Source of the DNA: Penaeus vannamei
Lineage: Eukaryota; Arthropoda; Malacostraca; Decapoda; Penaeidae
Direction of reading: 5' to 3'
Length of the DNA stretch: 18,664 bases
NCBI RefSeq assembly: GCF_042767895.1
Contig: NC_091577.1
Span: 16,417,386 to 16,436,049, forward strand
The notes beneath the pieces are model-generated. The model had not been told where the DNA came from and ran no database searches. It saw only the letters and a list, made by a program, of their open reading frames with translations. The position numbers and the translations under genes are program-made. Positions 9,019 through 18,180 of this stretch are shown one piece after another (position 1 is the first letter of the stretch; each line of letters begins with the position of its first letter).

Positions 9019-10625
9019 TGGTTCCACCCCGTTCCTCCTCTTCTCTTCCTCCTCTTCCCTTTCTCCTCTTCCCTTCCTCCTCTTCCCTTCCTCCTCCTTC
9101 CCTTCCTCCTTCTCCTTCCCTCTCTTCCCTTCCTCCTCTTCCTTCCTCTTCCCTCCTCCTTCCCTTCCTCCTCTTCCTTTCCTCCTCCTCCTTCCCCTCT
9201 TCCTTCCTCTTTCCTTCCCTCTTCCTTCTCCTCTTCCTTCCTCTTCCTTCCTCTCTTCCTTTCCTCTTCCCTTCCTCCTCTTCTCCTTCCTCCTTCTTCT
9301 CCTTCCTCCTCTTCCTTCCTCCTCTTCCTTCCTCTCCTCTTTCCTTCCGCCTCTTTCCTTCCCCCTTCTTCCCTTCCTTCCCCCTCTTCCCTTCCTCCTC
9401 TTCCCTTCCCCCTCTTTCCTTCCTCCTCATCTCCCTTCCCCCTCCTTCCCAACTTTTTCCTTCCTCTTCCCCTTTCCTCCTCCTTCCCTTCCTCCTCTTC
9501 CCTTCCTCCTCTTCCCACCTTCCCCTCCTTCCTTTCCTTCCTCCTCTTCCCTTCCTCCTTTTCCCTTCTTCCTCTTCCCTTCCTCCTCTTCCCTTCCTCG
9601 TCTTCCCTTCCTCCTCTTCCCTTCCTCCTGTTCCCTTCCTCCTCTTCCCTTCCTCCTCTTCCCTTCCTCCTCTTCCCTTCCTCCTCTTCCCTTCCTCGTC
9701 TTTCCTTCCTCCACTCATCCCTCCCCTCTCTCTCCCCTTCCTCCTCTTCCCTTCCTCCTCCTTCCTCCTCTTCCCTTTCTCCTCTTCCCTTCCTCCTCTT
9801 CCCTTCCTCCTCCTTCCCTTCCCCCTCTTTCCTTCCTCCTCTTCTCTTTCCTCCTCTTCCCTTCCTCCTCTTCCCTTCCCTCTTCCCTTCCTCCTCTTCT
9901 CCTTCCTCCTCTTTCCCTTCCTCCTCTTTCCTTCCCCCTCTTCCTTCCTTCCTTCCCCTTCTTCCTCTTCCCTCTCTTCCTCTCCTTCCTCCTCTTCCCT
10001 TCCCCTTCTTTCCTTCCTCCTTCTTCCCTCCTCCTCTTCCCTTCTCTCTCCTCTTCCCTTCCTCTCTCTTCCTTCCTTCCTTCCTCTTTCCTCCTTCCTC
10101 CTCCTTCCTTCCTCCTCTTCTCCTTCCTTCCCTTCCTTCCTTCCTTCTCCTCCTTCCTCTTCCTTCCTCCTTTTTCCTTCCTCCTCTTCCTTCCTCTTCC
10201 TTCCTCCCTCCTCCTTCCTTCGTCTCCTTCCTCCTCCTTTCCTCCTCTCTCGTTTCCTTCCTCCTTCCTCTTCCTTCCTCCTCTTCCTTCCTCCTCTTCC
10301 TTCCCCCTCTTCCCTTCCCTCTTCTCCTCCTTCCTCTTCCCTTCCTCCTTCCTTCCCTCTTCTCCCTTCCCTCTTCCTTCCTCCTCTTCCCTTCCCCCTT
10401 CCTTCCTCCTTTCCTTCCCCCTCTTCCCTTCCTTCCTCCTTCCCTTCCTCCCCTCTTCCCTTTCCTTCCTCTTCCCTTCCTCCTCTCTCCCTTCCCCCTC
10501 TTCCCTTCCCCCTCTTCTCCTTCCTCCTTCCTTCCTCTTTCCCTTCCTCCTCTTCCCCTTCTCTTCTCCTCTTCCCCTTCCTCCTCTTCCCTTCCTCCTC
10601 CTTTCCTTCCTCCTCTTTCCTTCGA
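9019..10625 (+). repeat. polypyrimidine minisatellite (CTTCCCTTCCTCCTC)n
   Basis: About 1.6 kb of nearly pure C/T built from a 15-bp unit CTTCCCTTCCTCCTC and shortened variants. The best-conserved stretch is about 9535-9710, where the unit repeats more than ten times with single changes. The strand has almost no A, so a frame of 596 codons and part of a 1532-codon frame (8865-13463) run through with no stop. Those Ser/Pro/Leu/Phe frames are not genes. The tract could form triplex (H-) DNA. Confidence 0.95.
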
Positions 10626-10720
10626 CGCCATCAGGCCCCTCGTATAATTTACAGTTACCTTGCGTTGATCCATCCTCCCTGTGGATCGGTCGTTTCCTCT
10701 GTGATTTGGCTTCTCTTCCA
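10626..10720. other. unique island inside the polypyrimidine block
   Basis: About 95 bp of ordinary sequence. GATCCA and TGGATC (10668-10688) form a 6-bp inverted repeat. On the minus strand an ATG in good Kozak context (AGGATGG, ATG at 10673-10671) is followed after MDQRK by AAG/GTAACT, a donor-like sequence (exon side ending at 10659). No homology or partner exon is recognised, so no gene is called. Confidence 0.45.
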
Positions 10721-11260
10721 CACGCCTCCACCCCCTCCTCCACCCCCTCCTCCACCCCTCCCCTCCCCTCCTCCACCCCCTCCAGCACGCCCTTCCTCTT
10801 CTACTTCTTCCTCCTCCCCTCTCCCTCCCACCCCCTCCCCCCCTCCCCTCCTCCACCCCTCCTCCCACTCCCCCTCCTCCCACCCCTCCTCCACGCCCTT
10901 CCTCTTCTACTTCTTCCTCCTCCCCCTCCCTCCACCCCTCCCCCTCCCCTCCCCTCCATGCACGCCCTTCCTCTTCTACTTCTTCCTCCTCCCCCTCCTC
11001 CACCCCTCCTCCACCCCTCCCCCTCCTCACCCCTCCTCCACACCCCTCCCCCTCCTCCACCCCCTCCAGCACGCGTCCTTCCTCTTCTACTTCCTCCTCC
11101 TCCTCCCTCCTCCACCCCTCCCCCTCCCCCTCCAGCACGCCCTTCCTCTTCTACTTCTTCCTCCTCCACCCCTCCTCCACCCCTCCCTCCTCCACCTCCC
11201 TCCATCCTCTCCACCCCCTCCCTCTCCCCCTCCTCTAACTCTCCTCCAGCACTCCTCCGG
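10721..11260 (+). repeat. C/T-rich higher-order repeat with CACGCCCTTCCTCTTCTAC core
   Basis: CTCCACCCC words carry five copies of a longer core, CACGCCCTTCCTCTTCTAC followed by TTCTTCCTCCTCC. Cores start near 10786, 10892, 10961, 11070 and 11136, spaced 66-109 bp apart. The fourth copy has CACGCGTCC in place of CACGCCC. Confidence 0.9.
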
Positions 11261-11760
11261 CCTGCCCGTCTATCCTCGTCCTCCTTCTCCTCTTCCTTCT
11301 CCCCCTGTTCTTCTTCCTTCTTCCTTCTCTTCTCCTCCTCCGGCCCTTATGTCACCCTTCCTCCTCTTCTCTCTATCTTCTTACTCTTCCTCCTCCTCCT
11401 CCTCCTCCGGCTCCTCCATCCCTTCTTTCTTCCTCCATCCTCCAACCCCCTCCTCCTCCTCCTCCTCCTCCTCCTCCTCCTACTCCCCCTCCTCCTCCTC
11501 CTCCATCCCTCCCTTCTTCCTTCCTCCCTTATTGGATTGCACCCTCCTTCCCCCCTTTCCCTCCTTCCCTCCCTCCCCCCTTGCACCCCACCTCCCCACC
11601 CCCACCCCCCCCTTCCCTCCAACCTTCTCTCTCGTGGGTCGTCTTCCTGCCCCCCCTCCCCCCTCCCCCCTCTCCTCCCAATGGGTCGGCTGCCCTCATT
11701 CCTCCTCGCCTCCGCTCCCCTCTATGGGTCTGCCTCCTCCGTGTCAATCGGCGTCTGTTC
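11261..11760 (+). repeat. mixed pyrimidine-rich tract
   Basis: C/T-rich sequence with (CTC)n runs, including (CTC)n over about 11453-11480, and more A and G than the blocks on either side. It holds short unique words near 11528-11542 and 11620-11645. No gene is recognised. Confidence 0.8.
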
Positions 11761-12060
11761 CTCTCGCTGTGTCTGTCTGTTTGTTTGTAGAAGGGTGTGT
11801 CTGTGTGTTTGTATGTGTGTGTGTGGGGGGGTGTTTGTGTGTTTGTTTGTTTGTGTTTGTGTTTGTTTGTGCTTGTGTTTGTGTGTGTGTGTTTGTGTGT
11901 GTGTGTTTGCGTGTGCTTGTGTGTGTTTTTGTATTTGTGTGTGTCTGTGTTTGTGCGTGTGTGTTTGTTCGTTTTTATATATCTGTGTCTATCTGTTTCT
12001 GTGTTTTTGTTTTTGTTTTTTTGTCTCCCTGTCAGTCTGTCTGTTTGTTTGATTATCTCT
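11761..12060 (+). repeat. (TGTT)n/(TG)n compound microsatellite
   Basis: TGTTTGTTTGTGT and TGTGTG words with a GGGGGGG interruption near 11825-11831. It decays into TCTGTCTG near 12030-12095. Confidence 0.92.
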
Positions 12061-12109
12061 TTGTCACTCTGCTCTTTCTGTCTCTCTGTCTGTCTATGTG
12101 GCAATCTTT

Positions 12110-12680
<571 letters not shown>

Positions 12681-13275
12681 TTCCTTATCTTTCTATCACT
12701 CCTCTCTCTCCCAATCTCTCCATTCCCCCTCCTACTCCTTATCCCTTTTCTTTCTTCTCTCTCTACTCCTCCTCCTCCAGCTCCTTTTTCTTCTTCTTTC
12801 TCCTCCTCCCTCCAGCTCCTTCTTCAAGTCCTCCCTCCTACTATTCTACTCCTCCTCCCTCCTCTCCCTTCCTCCCTCCTTTTCCCCATCACCAACTCCA
12901 CCTCACTCTCCCCTTCCACCCTTTCCTTCCCCCACCACCTCCTCCTCCTCTCCCTCCCCATCTCCTTCTCCCCCCACCTCCACCCTCCCTCTTCCTCTCC
13001 CCCTTCCCTTTCCTCATCCCTCTCCTTCCTCCTCCTCCCACCCCCCCCCACCACCTCCTCCTCTCCCCCACCTCTCCACCCCCCTCCCCCTCCATCCCTC
13101 TCTTCCTCCCTTCCCCATCCTCCCTACATTCCTCTCCCTCTTCCCTCCCTCCCTCTTCCTCTCCCCCTTCCCTCTTCCTCTCCCCCTTCCCTCTTCCTCT
13201 CCCCCTTCCCTCTTCCTCTCCCCCTTCCCTCTTCCTCTCCCTCTTCCTCCTCACATTCCTCCAATCTCCCCCCCC
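12681..13275 (+). repeat. pyrimidine-rich tract with 19-bp tandem repeat
   Basis: C/T-rich sequence ending in four identical 19-bp units CCCTCTTCCTCTCCCCCTT (13151-13226) and a partial fifth. The perfect identity of the units suggests recent expansion compared with the diverged C/T sequence before them. Confidence 0.93.
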
Positions 13276-13345
13276 ACCATCCTACTCGTGTCCCAAAGGA
13301 TGGTTCCCGCAGAGTGTTATCATCCACGATCCTTCTGTCAGCCGA
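13276..13345. other. unique island at the purine-strand switch
   Basis: About 70 bp of ordinary sequence separates the plus-strand pyrimidine block from the plus-strand purine block. ACCATCC (13276-13282) and GGATGGT (13298-13304) form a perfect 7-bp inverted repeat with a 15-nt loop. On the minus strand a long pyrimidine tract ends in CTGACAG (exon side starting at 13334), and CGA/GTAGGA follows 49 bp later (exon side ending at 13286), so a 49-bp micro-exon is formally possible. I see no homology to support it. Confidence 0.5.
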
Positions 13346-14690
13346 TGCGGAGAGGGGGAGGGGAGAGGGGGTAGGGGAGGTGTGGGGAGAGGGTAGGGGG
13401 AGAGAGGGGAAGGGGGTAGGGGAGAGAGAGGGTAGGAAAGGGGTAGGGGAGGGGTTACAGTAGGGGATAGGGGAGGAGGAGAAATGATGCATGTAGGGAA
13501 GGATAGAGGGAGAGGGGAGGAGAGAGGAAGGAAGGGGTAGGAGGAGGGGTAGGGAAGGATAGGGGGATAGGGGATAGGGGGAAAGAGAGGGAGAGGGGAG
13601 CAGGGAGAGATGATGTAGGGAAGGAGAGGAGGAAGGGTAGGGGAGGAGAGGGGAAGGGGATAAGGGGTAGGGAGAGGGATAGGGGAAGATGATGAGGAAG
13701 GAGATAGGGAGAGAGGGGGGAGGATGTAGGAAGAGAGGAGAGAGGAGGAGAGATGATGTAGGGAAGGAGGGGAGGAGAGAGGGGAAGGATAGGGGGAGGA
13801 GGGGGATAGAAGGTAGGGAGTAGAGATAGGGAAGGAGAGGGGTATAGGGGAGGGGGTAGGAAGCTCGAGGAGGAGAGGGGGAGGAGGATAGGGGAGGAAA
13901 GCGGGTAGGGGGTATGGTCTTGGCTGCTAGGCTAGGGGAAGAGGGGGGTGTGGGGGAGGGAGGGGAAGGGGGACTGGAGTAGGGGCTGAGCTGTACTGAG
14001 TAGGAAATAGGGATTGGGGAAGGGGAGGAACGAGGGGGGAGGGATGGGAGTTTAAGGGGCAATGGGGAGGTGTGGGTAAGGGGTAGCCTCTGGGTGGGCG
14101 TGAGGTCAAATAGGGAAAGGGAAGGAAGAAGGTAAGGAACATGGGTAAGGAGTTGGGACGTAGAGGACGGGGTAGGTAAGTAGAGGCAGCAGGGAAGGGG
14201 AAGGGAGATGGGGTAGGAAGGGGTTGGAATTTTTAGGAGGGAAATGATGCAGAGGTAGAGGTGAGGAGGAGGGTGAAGGTTGTGAAGGGAAGAAGGAGGA
14301 GGGAGGAGGAAGAAAGGGAGAGGGGGGAGGAGGGAGGGAGGTGAGGGTGAAGGAAGGAGGAGGAGGGAGGGAGAAGGGAAGGAGGAGGTGAAGGAAGAAG
14401 TAGGAGGGGCGAGGTGGAAGGGAAGAGGGGGAGAAGGAGGGAGGAGGGGGAAGGAGGAGGTGAAGATGGAGATGGGAGGAGGAGGAGGTGAAGGAAGGAC
14501 CGGAGGGAGTGGTGAAAAACGAGGGGGGGAAGGAGGAGGAGGAGGAGGTAGCGAAGGAGGGAAGAGGAGTAGGAGCTGAAGGAAGGAAGAGGCGGGAGGA
14601 GGTGACGGAAGTGAAGGAAGGAGGAGGAGGTTGGTAGGAATAAGAGGAATAAGAGGAAGTGGGGGGAGAGGGGTGGGGGTTTGGCATTGG
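13346..14690 (+). repeat. polypurine low-complexity block
   Basis: G/A-rich sequence of GGGGAGAGG, GGGTAGGGG and GGAGGAGG words, with AGATGATGTAGGGAAGGA recurring near 13606 and 13751 (a related form near 13483). It is more diverged around 13920-14230. The minus strand is pyrimidine-rich and carries frames up to 530 codons (14716 to 13124) that are artefacts. Regular GGGG runs could form G-quadruplexes. Confidence 0.9.
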
Positions 14691-14781
14691 GAGGTAGACG
14701 CATCCGCAGCGACCAATCTCTTGTTCTCCTATTTCTTTTTCTCTTCCCCTTTCTTCCTCTTTTCTTTATCGCCGTTTTTTA
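14691..14781. other. short unique spacer
   Basis: Ordinary sequence between the purine block and the TG repeat, turning C/T-rich after 14716. CCAAT occurs at 14712-14716. No gene is recognised. Confidence 0.5.
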
Positions 14782-14806
14782 TGTGTGTGTGCGTGTGCGT
14801 GTGCGT

Positions 14807-14894
<88 letters not shown>

Positions 14895-15034
14895 ATGTGT
14901 GTGTTTATGTGTGTGTTTTTGTGTGTGTGTGTGTGTGTGTATGTTTATGTGTGTGTTTATGTGTGTGTTTATGTGTGTGTGTGTGTGTGTGTTTGTGTGT
15001 TTGTGTGTGTGTGCGCGTGCGTGTGTGTGTGTTT
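14782..15034 (+). repeat. (TG)n microsatellite with GTTTATG interruptions
   Basis: About 250 bp of TG repeat. The left part carries CGTG units, the right part carries TTTATGTGTGTG words at near-regular spacing of 12-14 bp. It can adopt Z-DNA. Confidence 0.96.
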
Positions 15035-15111
15035 ACTTATGCACTGTATGTATGTAGTGTATCTACCTGTCAAGCTGTGCCTGTATGTGTGTATGCATGT
15101 CTGCCACCTTA

Positions 15112-15575
<464 letters not shown>

Positions 15576-17117
15576 AAGTAGACACACAAGTAGACAATCA
15601 AGTAGACAATCAAGTAGACAATCAAGTAGACAATCAAGTAGACACACAAGTAGACACACAAGTAGACACACAAGTAGACAATCAAGTAGACAATCAAGTA
15701 GACAATCAAGTAGACAATCAAGTAGACAATCAAGTAGACAATCAAGTAGACACACAAGTAGACACACAAGTAGACACACAAGTAGACAATCAAGTAGACA
15801 ATCAAGTAGACAATCAAGTAGACAATCAAGTAGACAATCAAGTAGACAATCAAGTAGACAATCAAGTAGACAATCAAGTAGACAATCAAGTAGACAATCA
15901 AGTAGACAATCAAGTAGACAATCAAGTAGACACACAAGTAGACACACAAGTAGACACACAAGTAGACAATCAAGTAGACAATCAAGTAGACAATCAAGTA
16001 GACAATCAAGTAGACAATCAAGTAGACAATCAAGTAGACAATCAAGTAGACAATCAAGTAGACAATCAAGTAGACAATCAAGTAGACAATCAAGTAGACA
16101 ATCAAGTAGACAATCATAGACAATCAAGTAGACAATCAAGTAGACAATCAAGTAGACAATCAAGTAGACAATCAAGTAGACAATCAAGTAGACAATCAAG
16201 TAGACAATCAAGTAGACAGACAAGTAGACACACAAGTAGGGACACAAGTAGACACACAAGTAGACACACAAGTAGACAATCAAGTAGACAATCAAGTAGA
16301 CAATCAAGTAGACAATCAAGTAGACAATCAAGTAGACAATCAAGTAGACAATCAAGTAGACAATCAAGTAGACAATCAAGTAGACAATCAAGTAGACAAT
16401 CAAGTAGACAATCAAGTAGACAATCAAGTAGACAATCAAGTAGACACACAAGTAGACACACAAGTAGACACACAAGTAGACAATCAAGTAGACAATCAAG
16501 TAGACAATCAAGTAGACAATCAAGTAGACAATCAAGTAGACAATCAAGTAGACAATCAAGTAGACAATCAAGTAGACAATCAAGTAGACACACAAGTAGA
16601 CACACAAGTAGACACACAAGTAGACACACAAGTAGACAATCAAGTAGACAATCAAGTAGACAATCAAGTAGACAATCAAGTAGACAATCAAGTAGACAAT
16701 CAAGTAGACAATCAAGTAGACAATCAAGTAGACAATCAAGTAGACAATCAAGTAGACAATCAAGTAGACACACAAGTAGACACACAAGTAGACACACAAG
16801 TAGACACACAAGTAGACACACAAGTAGACACACAAGTAGACACACAAGTAGACACACAAGTAGACACACAAGTAGACACACAAGTAGACACACAAGTAGA
16901 CACACAAGTAGACACACAAGTAGACACACAAGTAGACACACAAGTAGACACACAAGTAGACACACAAGTAGACAATCAAGTAGACAATCAAGTAGACAAT
17001 CAAGTAGACAATCAAGTAGACAATCAAGTAGACAATCAAGTAGACAATCAAGTAGACAATCAAGTAGACAATCAAGTAGACAATCAAGTAGACAAGTAGA
17101 CAATCAAGTAGACACAC
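15576..17117 (+). repeat. 12-bp satellite with two alternating variants (129 units)
   Basis: The array has 129 units, 127 of exactly 12 bp and two shortened (10 bp at 16116-16125, 8 bp at 17086-17093). Variant A is AAGTAGACAATC and variant B is AAGTAGACACAC. They occur in runs: B1 A4 B3 A6 B3 A12 B3 A13, the short unit, A7, a five-unit patch with two odd units (16210 and 16234), A14 B3 A9 B4 A11 B17 A10, the short unit, A1 B1. Apart from the two odd units, every full unit I read is exactly A or B. Because 12 is a multiple of three, two frames per strand stay open (QVDN/QVDT and SSRQ/TSRH on plus). The shortened units remove 2 and 4 bp, which breaks and then restores the frame, and the frame starts at a non-ATG codon. 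I do not call a gene. Confidence 0.97.
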
Positions 17118-17192
17118 GCAATGATCAAAGCCCTTTTACAATTTAGTAAAAAAAAAAGAAAAAAAAAGAAGACAAAAGTAACTATCATTTTA
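17118..17192. other. A-rich spacer after the array
   Basis: Short unique sequence followed by two runs of A separated by G (17148-17168), leading directly to the hairpin. Confidence 0.6.
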
Positions 17193-17227
17193 CTCCCGAC
17201 AGCGAGTAACTAAGTGGCTGTCGGGAG
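17193..17227. repeat. perfect 11-bp inverted repeat (hairpin)
   Basis: CTCCCGACAGC (17193-17203) and GCTGTCGGGAG (17217-17227) are exact reverse complements with a 13-nt loop GAGTAACTAAGTG. The stem is GC-rich inside A/T-rich sequence. It does not match the histone-mRNA stem-loop or the nonanucleotide loop of rolling-circle origins. It could be a cruciform or the centre of a small foldback element. Confidence 0.85.
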
Positions 17228-17487
17228 ATTTATTCATCATACATACCTGTTCTCTGCATCCGATCCTTCATTATCCGGACCACACCTGGTCCTCTCCCTC
17301 TCCTCCCCCCCCCCCCTGCTTCTAAAAAAAAACAGAGTCTCCGATGCCTCCACACCTGCTGCTCCTTCGTCGGGTACACCTGCACGGGAGTCTTAATGAA
17401 ACACCTGCGGAGCCTTCAGTCTGTTGTTTCTCCGTCGTCGTCTTCCCGGAATGCTAAACCTGTGCTGTCGCCGTCGCTTTGTTGACG
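17228..17487. other. unique sequence with CACCTG cluster
   Basis: Non-repetitive sequence with a 10-base C run near 17308 and an A run near 17325. CACCTG occurs at 17283-17288, 17353-17358, 17377-17382 and 17402-17407, and related ACCTG at 17245 and 17458. CACCTG is the E-box bound by Snail/ZEB-type and some bHLH proteins. The flanks partly match (ACACCTG), so the copies may instead be remnants of a decayed repeat. No gene is recognised. Confidence 0.45.
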
Positions 17488-17549
17488 TTTGTTGATGTCT
17501 CGTTGATGTTTGTTGATGTTTGTTGGTGTTTGTTGATGTCTCGTTGATG
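17488..17549 (+). repeat. 21-bp direct repeat
   Basis: TTTGTTGATGTCTCGTTGATG occurs at 17488-17508 and again at 17529-17549 (the last base exceeds a 20-base core TTTGTTGATGTCTCGTTGAT). Between them lie two copies of a 10-bp derivative, TTTGTTGATG and TTTGTTGGTG. Confidence 0.9.
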
Positions 17550-17722
17550 TCGGGGCTCTCCTTTACGTCGTCCTTGCATCGGCTGGGAGAGTGCCTTCTG
17601 CGGAAGTGGGCCGGGCTTGTTGTTATTTTTATTATCGTTGTTATCATCTTCTCGTCTTCGTCTCCATCTCCTTCTTCCTTCTCCTGGTACTGCCAATGCT
17701 GCTGATCCTGTTGATCCTCGTC
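17550..17722. other. unique sequence
   Basis: Mixed sequence. In one plus frame it encodes a short run GLVVIFIIVVIIF that resembles a membrane helix, but the frame has no gene-like context and ends soon after. No gene is recognised. Confidence 0.4.
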
Positions 17723-17806
17723 CTCTTCCTCTACTTCTACTTCTTCCTCTTCCTCTACTTCTACTTCTTCCTCTTCCTCTACTTCTACTTCTTCCTCTTC
17801 TTCTTT
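17723..17806 (+). repeat. 24-bp tandem repeat
   Basis: Three identical 24-bp units made of CTCTTCCTCTACTTC plus TACTTCTTC (17723-17746, 17747-17770, 17771-17794) and a partial fourth. The minus strand reads EEVEVEEE per unit in one frame. The identical copies and the multiple-of-three length would fit an acidic protein repeat, but the frame runs on into the CG tract as an arginine-alanine run, so coding is doubtful. Confidence 0.93.
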
Positions 17807-17815
17807 CTTGTAAGG

Positions 17816-17939
17816 TGGTGCGCGTATGGGGCGCGCGCGGTGGCGCGCGGCGCAGTGGTGGCGCGCGCCAAGGCGGCGCGGCGCGCGCGGCGAGCGCGCG
17901 CGCGCGCGCGCGCGCGCGCGCGCGCGCGCGCGCGCGGGC
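17816..17939. repeat. CG-rich tract with 44-bp uninterrupted (GC)n
   Basis: Sequence made largely of GCGCGC words, ending in a pure alternating GC run at 17894-17937 (22 dinucleotides). Alternating CG is the strongest Z-DNA former. It also makes long self-complementary sequence able to form cruciforms. Confidence 0.95.
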
Positions 17940-18039
17940 AAGGGCAGAAGCTCTTCCTCCATCTCTTCCTCCGGCTCTTCCTTCTCCTCCTCCTACTCCT
18001 CCTCCTGCTCCTCCTCCCTATCTTCCTCCTCCTCCTCAG
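17940..18039 (+). repeat. pyrimidine-rich (CTC)n tract ending in CAG
   Basis: CTCCTCCTC and CTTCCTC words end at CTCCTCCTCCTCAG (CAG at 18037-18039). The tract looks like a splice acceptor polypyrimidine run, but similar tracts abound in this window. Confidence 0.8.
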
Positions 18040-18111
18040 TTTCGTCTTGTTGATATCAAGCCTCCTGAAAAAAAATACATTTTCTACAACCCGGAAATAG
18101 TCCTTATTTAA
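18040..18111 (+). CDS. weak candidate last exon of an unknown protein
   Basis: Directly after a strong acceptor-like CTCCTCCTCCTCAG, 23 codons run to a TAA (18109-18111). They read FRLVDIKPPEKK then YIFYNPEIVLI. The composition is protein-like and differs from the Pro/Ser/Leu frames produced by the tract before it. The segment is short and contains an eight-base A run, so chance is a real possibility. No poly(A) signal AATAAA follows within the next 100 bp, and I do not recognise the peptide. Confidence 0.18.
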   Translation, partial: FRLVDIKPPEKKYIFYNPEIVLI

Positions 18112-18180
18112 GGTTTGTGTTCTTGTGACTACTTCTCCTACGTTAGCTCGCTCTCTCTCCTACCATGCGAGCACTACCAT
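18112..18180. other. unique spacer
   Basis: Short unique sequence with a CTCTCTCTCC run near 18151. No feature is recognised. Confidence 0.5.

Noticed and set aside
13124..14716. 530-codon Pro/Ser-rich frame on the minus strand
   Set aside because: It is a composition artefact of the polypurine block, with several overlapping frames open at once.
15576..17117. CRISPR array
   Set aside because: The units are 12 bp and directly contiguous, with no spacers between them. The context is eukaryotic and no cas-like gene is present.
17193..17227. Intrinsic terminator, histone 3' stem-loop or rolling-circle origin
   Set aside because: There is no T-run after the stem, the histone stem-loop consensus is not matched, and the loop lacks the conserved nonanucleotide.
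17393..17962. 189-residue minus-strand frame with Arg-Ala, acidic and polar parts
   Set aside because: The first part is only the CG tract in translation and the second the 24-bp repeat. No family is recognised and no start context is convincing.
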